Shown here piece by piece: positions 17,464 through 20,434 of a stretch of 20,434 nucleotides of DNA. Position 1 is the stretch's first letter. Every line of letters starts with the position of its first letter. The translations under genes were made by a program, and so were the position numbers. The stretch is from NCBI RefSeq assembly GCF_023230885.1, contig NZ_JALNWM010000031.1:1-20434 (forward strand). Reading direction: 5' to 3'. The stretch is from Desulfocurvus sp. (GTDB lineage Bacteria > Desulfobacterota > Desulfovibrionia > Desulfovibrionales > Desulfovibrionaceae). The notes beneath the pieces were generated by a model that was not told where the DNA came from, did no database searches, and was given only the letters and a program-made list of their open reading frames with translations.

Positions 17464-18780
17464 ATGACCTATACGATCAAGGAACTGCTGCGCATGCAGG
17501 TCGCGCCCGCCCTGGGCTGCACCGAGCCCGTGGCCATCGCCCTGGCGGCGGCCGCCGCCGTTTCGCTCCTGCCCCCCGGGCCCGTCGAGGGCCTGGCCCT
17601 GTGGGTGGACCCGAACATCTACAAGAACGGCCTGGCGGTGATCATCCCCGGCACCGGCGGCCTGTGCGGGCTGGACATGGCGGCCGCCCTGGGCGCCGAG
17701 GGCGGCGACCCGGCCCTGGGCCTGGAGGTGCTCGAGCCCGTGGACGACGCGGCCGTGGCCCGGGCGCGGGCCCTGGTGGACGCGGGCGCGGTGGGCGTGG
17801 ACCTGCTGGAGGACCACCGCGGGCTCTATGTGCGCGTGTGCGCGACCCGGGCCGGGCGCCGGGCCGAGGCCGTCATCGAGGGCGTGCATGACAATATCGC
17901 CGCCCTGTCGCGCGACGGGGAGCCCGTGGCGGACAGTCCGCTGCTTGGGCGCGGCGGCGCGCGCGACGGCCGCCCCCTGGAGGACCTGGAGGCCTGGCTG
18001 CGCGCCCAGTCGCTGGCGGGGCTGCTGGCGCTGCCGGATGCGCTGGACCAGGAGGACCTGGATTTCCTGGAGCAGGGGGTGCGCCACAACCTGCGCCTGG
18101 CCGAGCACGGCCTGGAGCACGCCGTGGGCCTGGGGGTGGGCCGGGCCCTGGAGCGCCTGGCCAGCCGGGGGCTGCTTGGGCGGGACATGCTTTCCGCCGC
18201 GCGCATCCTGACCTCTGCGGCCGCCGACGCGCGCATGGGCGGGGCCAAACTTCCGGCCATGAGTTCCGCAGGGTCGGGCAACCACGGGCTGACGGCCATC
18301 CTGCCCATCCAGGCCGTGGCCGGTTTTGTCGACGCCCCGGACCGCGCGCGCCTGGAGGCCGTGGCCCTGTCCCACGCGGTCACGGCCTATGTGAAGGCAC
18401 ACACGGGGCGGCTGTCGGCCGTGTGCGGCTGCTCCGTGGCCGCCGGGGCGGGGGCGGCCGCGGGCGTGGCGCGGCTTTTGGGCGGCGACGCGGCCCAGGT
18501 GGCCGGAGCCATCAAGAACCTCATCGAGGACCTGGCCGGGGTCATCTGCGACGGCGCCAAGGCGGGCTGCGCCCTGAAGCTGGCCACCGCCGCGGGCACC
18601 GCCGTGCAGGCCGCACTGTTCGCCATGCAGGGCGTCAACGTCAGCCATACCGACGGCATCGTCGGCGCCTCGCCCGAGCAGACCATGCGCAACGTGGGCA
18701 CCCTGTCCACCCAGGGCATGGTCGAAACCGACCGCACCATCCTGCGCATCATGCTGGAGAAGCGCTTTTCGGGGCTGTAG
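17464..18780 (+). CDS. UPF0597/CyuA-type L-cysteine desulfidase family protein (serine dehydratase alpha-like)
   Basis: The 438-residue cytoplasmic protein belongs to the iron-sulfur family that includes archaeal L-cysteine desulfidase and E. coli CyuA (YhaM). These cleave L-cysteine to pyruvate, ammonia and sulfide. It is related to the alpha chain of Fe-S L-serine dehydratase. The family's opening motif ALGCTEP gives Cys19. The C-terminal motifs SAVCGCSVAAG (Cys321, Cys323) and GVICDGAKAGC (Cys362, Cys369) supply the other cluster ligand candidates. Characterised members use three such cysteines for a 4Fe-4S cluster. GSGNHGLTAILPI is also conserved. AAGGAG lies 6 bases before ATG 17464; upstream open frame is not conserved. 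It stands alone with its own terminator. Cysteine versus serine as substrate cannot be settled from sequence, and no transporter gene adjoins it. Confidence 0.85.
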   Translation: MTYTIKELLRMQVAPALGCTEPVAIALAAAAAVSLLPPGPVEGLALWVDPNIYKNGLAVIIPGTGGLCGLDMAAALGAEGGDPALGLEVLEPVDDAAVARARALVDAGAVGVDLLEDHRGLYVRVCATRAGRRAEAVIEGVHDNIAALSRDGEPVADSPLLGRGGARDGRPLEDLEAWLRAQSLAGLLALPDALDQEDLDFLEQGVRHNLRLAEHGLEHAVGLGVGRALERLASRGLLGRDMLSAARILTSAAADARMGGAKLPAMSSAGSGNHGLTAILPIQAVAGFVDAPDRARLEAVALSHAVTAYVKAHTGRLSAVCGCSVAAGAGAAAGVARLLGGDAAQVAGAIKNLIEDLAGVICDGAKAGCALKLATAAGTAVQAALFAMQGVNVSHTDGIVGASPEQTMRNVGTLSTQGMVETDRTILRIMLEKRFSGL

Positions 18781-18835
18781 GCCGTTGCCGGGCCGGTCCT
18801 GATCGGCTCCCATCCCGGTGCGCAGCAGACTGTGG

Positions 18836-18868
18836 CCGGCGGTGCATTGCCCGCCGGTCTTTTTCTTG
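18836..18868 (+). terminator. Rho-independent terminator after the desulfidase-family gene
   Basis: CCGGCGG (18836-18842) pairs perfectly with CCGCCGG (18851-18857) around an 8-base loop. It is followed by TCTTTTTCTT, 55 bases after the stop codon. The stem is short but all G/C, and the T-run is good. Confidence 0.82.
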
Positions 18869-18892
18869 TGGATAAATGGCCCTTTTGTGGCG

Positions 18893-18898
18893 TATAAA
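18893..18898 (+). promoter_or_regulatory. Possible -10 element of the chemoreceptor gene
   Basis: TATAAA lies in an AT-rich patch between the preceding terminator and the chemoreceptor, about 110 bases before its ATG. I cannot find a good -35 at 16-18 bases. A sigma-28 (FliA) reading, TAAA at 18873-18876 with GCGTATAA, has a spacer two bases too short. Sigma class is therefore open. Confidence 0.3.
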
Positions 18899-19008
18899 AT
18901 GAACCACTCATTGGACGGCTGGACGCAGCGCGAAGTCCGGGGCCGGGAATCCGGCTGCGGGCCGCCCGTCCCGGTCTTCTTGAAGCGTCAGGCAAGGAGG
19001 GCTGCGTG

Positions 19009-20434
19009 ATGTTGCGACGGTTCAGTATTGGTAAAAGAATATTTCTTGTGCTTTTGGTTATGGCGTTGTTCATCGTCGCAGTGGTGGCCGCGTTTCTTTC
19101 CAATGCGGGAACCATCCGCGACATCAGCGTCACGGAAATCAACGACCAGATGGTCGCGGGGCAGAAGCAGAAGCTCCAGGTGGCGACCATGACCATCGCC
19201 GAGACCCTGGGAGCCCTGCTGCGCGACGAGCCCGACCCCGCGCGCCGGGTGGAGATGATCCGCGCCGCCGTGGACCCCATCCGCTTCGAGGCCGACAAGT
19301 CCGGCTATTTTTTCGTGTACGAGGGCACCGTGAACGTGGCCCTGCCGACCAGCAAGGACAAGCAGGGCACCGACCTGGGCGGCCTGAAGGACAAGAGCGG
19401 CGTGTATTTCGTGCGCCAGATGGCCGAGCTGGCGTCCAGGGGCGGCGGGTTCGTGCAGTATGTCTGGCCCAAGCCCGGAGCGGGCGAGCAGCCCAAGCTG
19501 TCCTACGCCGTCAGCATCCCCGGGACGCCCTACTGGATCGGCACCGGGGTGTACATCGACAACGTGGAGGCCGCCAAGGCGTCCATCGCCGGGACCATCT
19601 CCCAGGTCGTTGCCGCCAGCACGACCTGGATCGTGGGCGTTCTGGCGGGGGTGTTCCTGGTGCTGGTGCTGCCCCTGACGGTGCTCATCGTGCGCAGCAT
19701 CACCCGGCCCATCGCCCAGGCCGCCTGGGCGGCGGAGGAGATCGCGGGGGGCAACTACGCCGTGACCCTGGACGCCCGGGGCCGCGACGAGGCCGCCCAC
19801 CTGGAGCGGGCCCTGAACAGCATGGCCGCGACCCTGCGGCGCAACATCGAGGAGATCACCGCCAAGACCACCGAGGCGCAGGAAAAGGCCGCCGCCGCGC
19901 ACGCCGCCCAGGCCGAGGCCGAGCAGGCCAAGGCCCAGGCCGAGCGCGCCCGGGCCGCGGGGCTGCTGGACGCCGCCGAACGGCTGGGCCGCATGGTGGA
20001 GCACGTTTCCGCCGCCACCGAGGAAATGTCGGCCCAGGCCGACGAGATCAGCAGCGGGACCGACGTGCAGCGCGACCGGCTCCAGGCCACGGCCACGGCC
20101 ATGGAGGAGATGAACGCCACGGTGCTGGAGGTGGCGCGCAACGCGGGCGCCGCCGCCGAGCGCGGCGCGGAGGTGCAAAGCCGCGCCCGCGAGGGCGCCG
20201 ACGTGGTGGCGCGCTCGATGCGGGCCATGAACACCACCCGCGAGCAGGCCCGCGCCCTCCAGCAGAGCATGGACGCCCTCGGCCAGCAGACCGAGGCCAT
20301 CGGCCGGATCATGACGGTGATCACCGACATCGCCGACCAGACGAACCTGCTGGCGCTGAACGCGGCCATCGAGGCGGCGCGGGCGGGCGACGCCGGGCGC
20401 GGCTTCGCCGTGGTGGCCGACGAGGTGCGCAAGC
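19009..20434 (+). CDS. Methyl-accepting chemotaxis protein with single Cache sensor (3' end outside window)
   Basis: The first 475 codons of a transmembrane chemoreceptor are present. They comprise TM1 (about residues 11-31), a periplasmic Cache domain of the sCache_2 type (about 35-190, with SGYFFVYEG, GTDLGGLKDKSG, and PYWIGTGVYIDNVEA), TM2 (about 204-230), HAMP (RSITRPIAQAAWAAEEIAGGNY and following), an Ala/Glu/Gln-rich coiled coil, and the signalling domain up to the hairpin tip DQTNLLALNAAIEAARAGDAGRGFAVVADEVR. The return helix is cut off by the window edge. The protein would signal through CheA/CheW to the flagellar motor or a related pathway. AAGGAGG lies 8 bases before ATG 19009; a GTG one codon earlier is less likely. 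The first 15-20 codons are strikingly AT-rich (AAA AGA ATA TTT CTT) compared with the rest, which probably keeps the start unfolded. The ligand is unknown; sCache_2 receptors often bind small carboxylates. Confidence 0.92.
   Translation, partial: MLRRFSIGKRIFLVLLVMALFIVAVVAAFLSNAGTIRDISVTEINDQMVAGQKQKLQVATMTIAETLGALLRDEPDPARRVEMIRAAVDPIRFEADKSGYFFVYEGTVNVALPTSKDKQGTDLGGLKDKSGVYFVRQMAELASRGGGFVQYVWPKPGAGEQPKLSYAVSIPGTPYWIGTGVYIDNVEAAKASIAGTISQVVAASTTWIVGVLAGVFLVLVLPLTVLIVRSITRPIAQAAWAAEEIAGGNYAVTLDARGRDEAAHLERALNSMAATLRRNIEEITAKTTEAQEKAAAAHAAQAEAEQAKAQAERARAAGLLDAAERLGRMVEHVSAATEEMSAQADEISSGTDVQRDRLQATATAMEEMNATVLEVARNAGAAAERGAEVQSRAREGADVVARSMRAMNTTREQARALQQSMDALGQQTEAIGRIMTVITDIADQTNLLALNAAIEAARAGDAGRGFAVVADEVRK

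Noticed and set aside
18873..18898. FliA (sigma-28) promoter for the chemoreceptor
   Set aside because: TAAA and a GCCGATAA-like box are present, but the spacing is two bases short and the second box matches only partly.

Overview
The window is a very GC-rich, densely coded chromosomal stretch with ordinary bacterial core genes and no mobile element, CRISPR array, rRNA or tRNA that I can see. The gene set suggests a Gram-negative of the Desulfovibrio type (Desulfovibrionaceae). It includes a Skp/OmpH-like lipoprotein, a three-gene NAD(P) transhydrogenase, a DAK2-DegV fusion, a degenerate EAL-HDOD protein, a cysteine desulfidase-family protein and a Cache chemoreceptor. The taxonomic placement is an inference, because no sulfate-reduction gene lies in the window.

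Layout. Positions 1-150 hold the 3' end of a plus-strand gene, possibly a glycosyltransferase. It converges on lhgO (minus, 167-1360), an FAD-dependent L-2-hydroxyglutarate oxidase. Divergent from lhgO is a plus-strand run: an OmpH-like lipoprotein (1546-2112) closed by a strong hairpin terminator, DNA polymerase IV (2254-3477), a membrane PAS-GGDEF diguanylate cyclase (3626-5869), class II fumarase (5966-7393) and a DAK2-DegV fusion (7510-9321). A textbook terminator at 9363-9402 separates this run from the convergent proVWX operon.

The minus-strand proVWX operon (12390 to 9440) encodes a glycine betaine-type ABC importer: ATPase with CBS domains, permease, then binding protein. A near-consensus sigma-70 promoter lies about 400 nt upstream of proV. 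The predicted leader therefore has a C/A-rich, G-poor 5' half and a GC-hairpin-rich 3' half. This 652-base gap (12391-13042) is the only long non-coding stretch and the most interesting regulatory DNA here. Upstream of it, also on the minus strand, lie pntAA-pntAB-pntB (15922 to 13043), preceded by a degenerate EAL-HDOD signalling gene (17326-16016). The latter diverges from a UPF0597/CyuA-type Fe-S cysteine desulfidase (17464-18780). The window ends inside a chemoreceptor gene (19009 onward).

The genes do not form one pathway. They cover redox and central metabolism (lhgO, fumC, pnt), osmoprotection (proVWX), signalling (GGDEF, EAL-HDOD, chemoreceptor), lipid handling (putative fused fatty-acid kinase), DNA damage tolerance (dinB) and sulfur amino-acid turnover. 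I found no convincing wholly new multi-gene system. The best leads are the single-chain FakA-FakB-like fusion, the long proVWX leader, and the OmpH-like lipoprotein with a CxxC motif.
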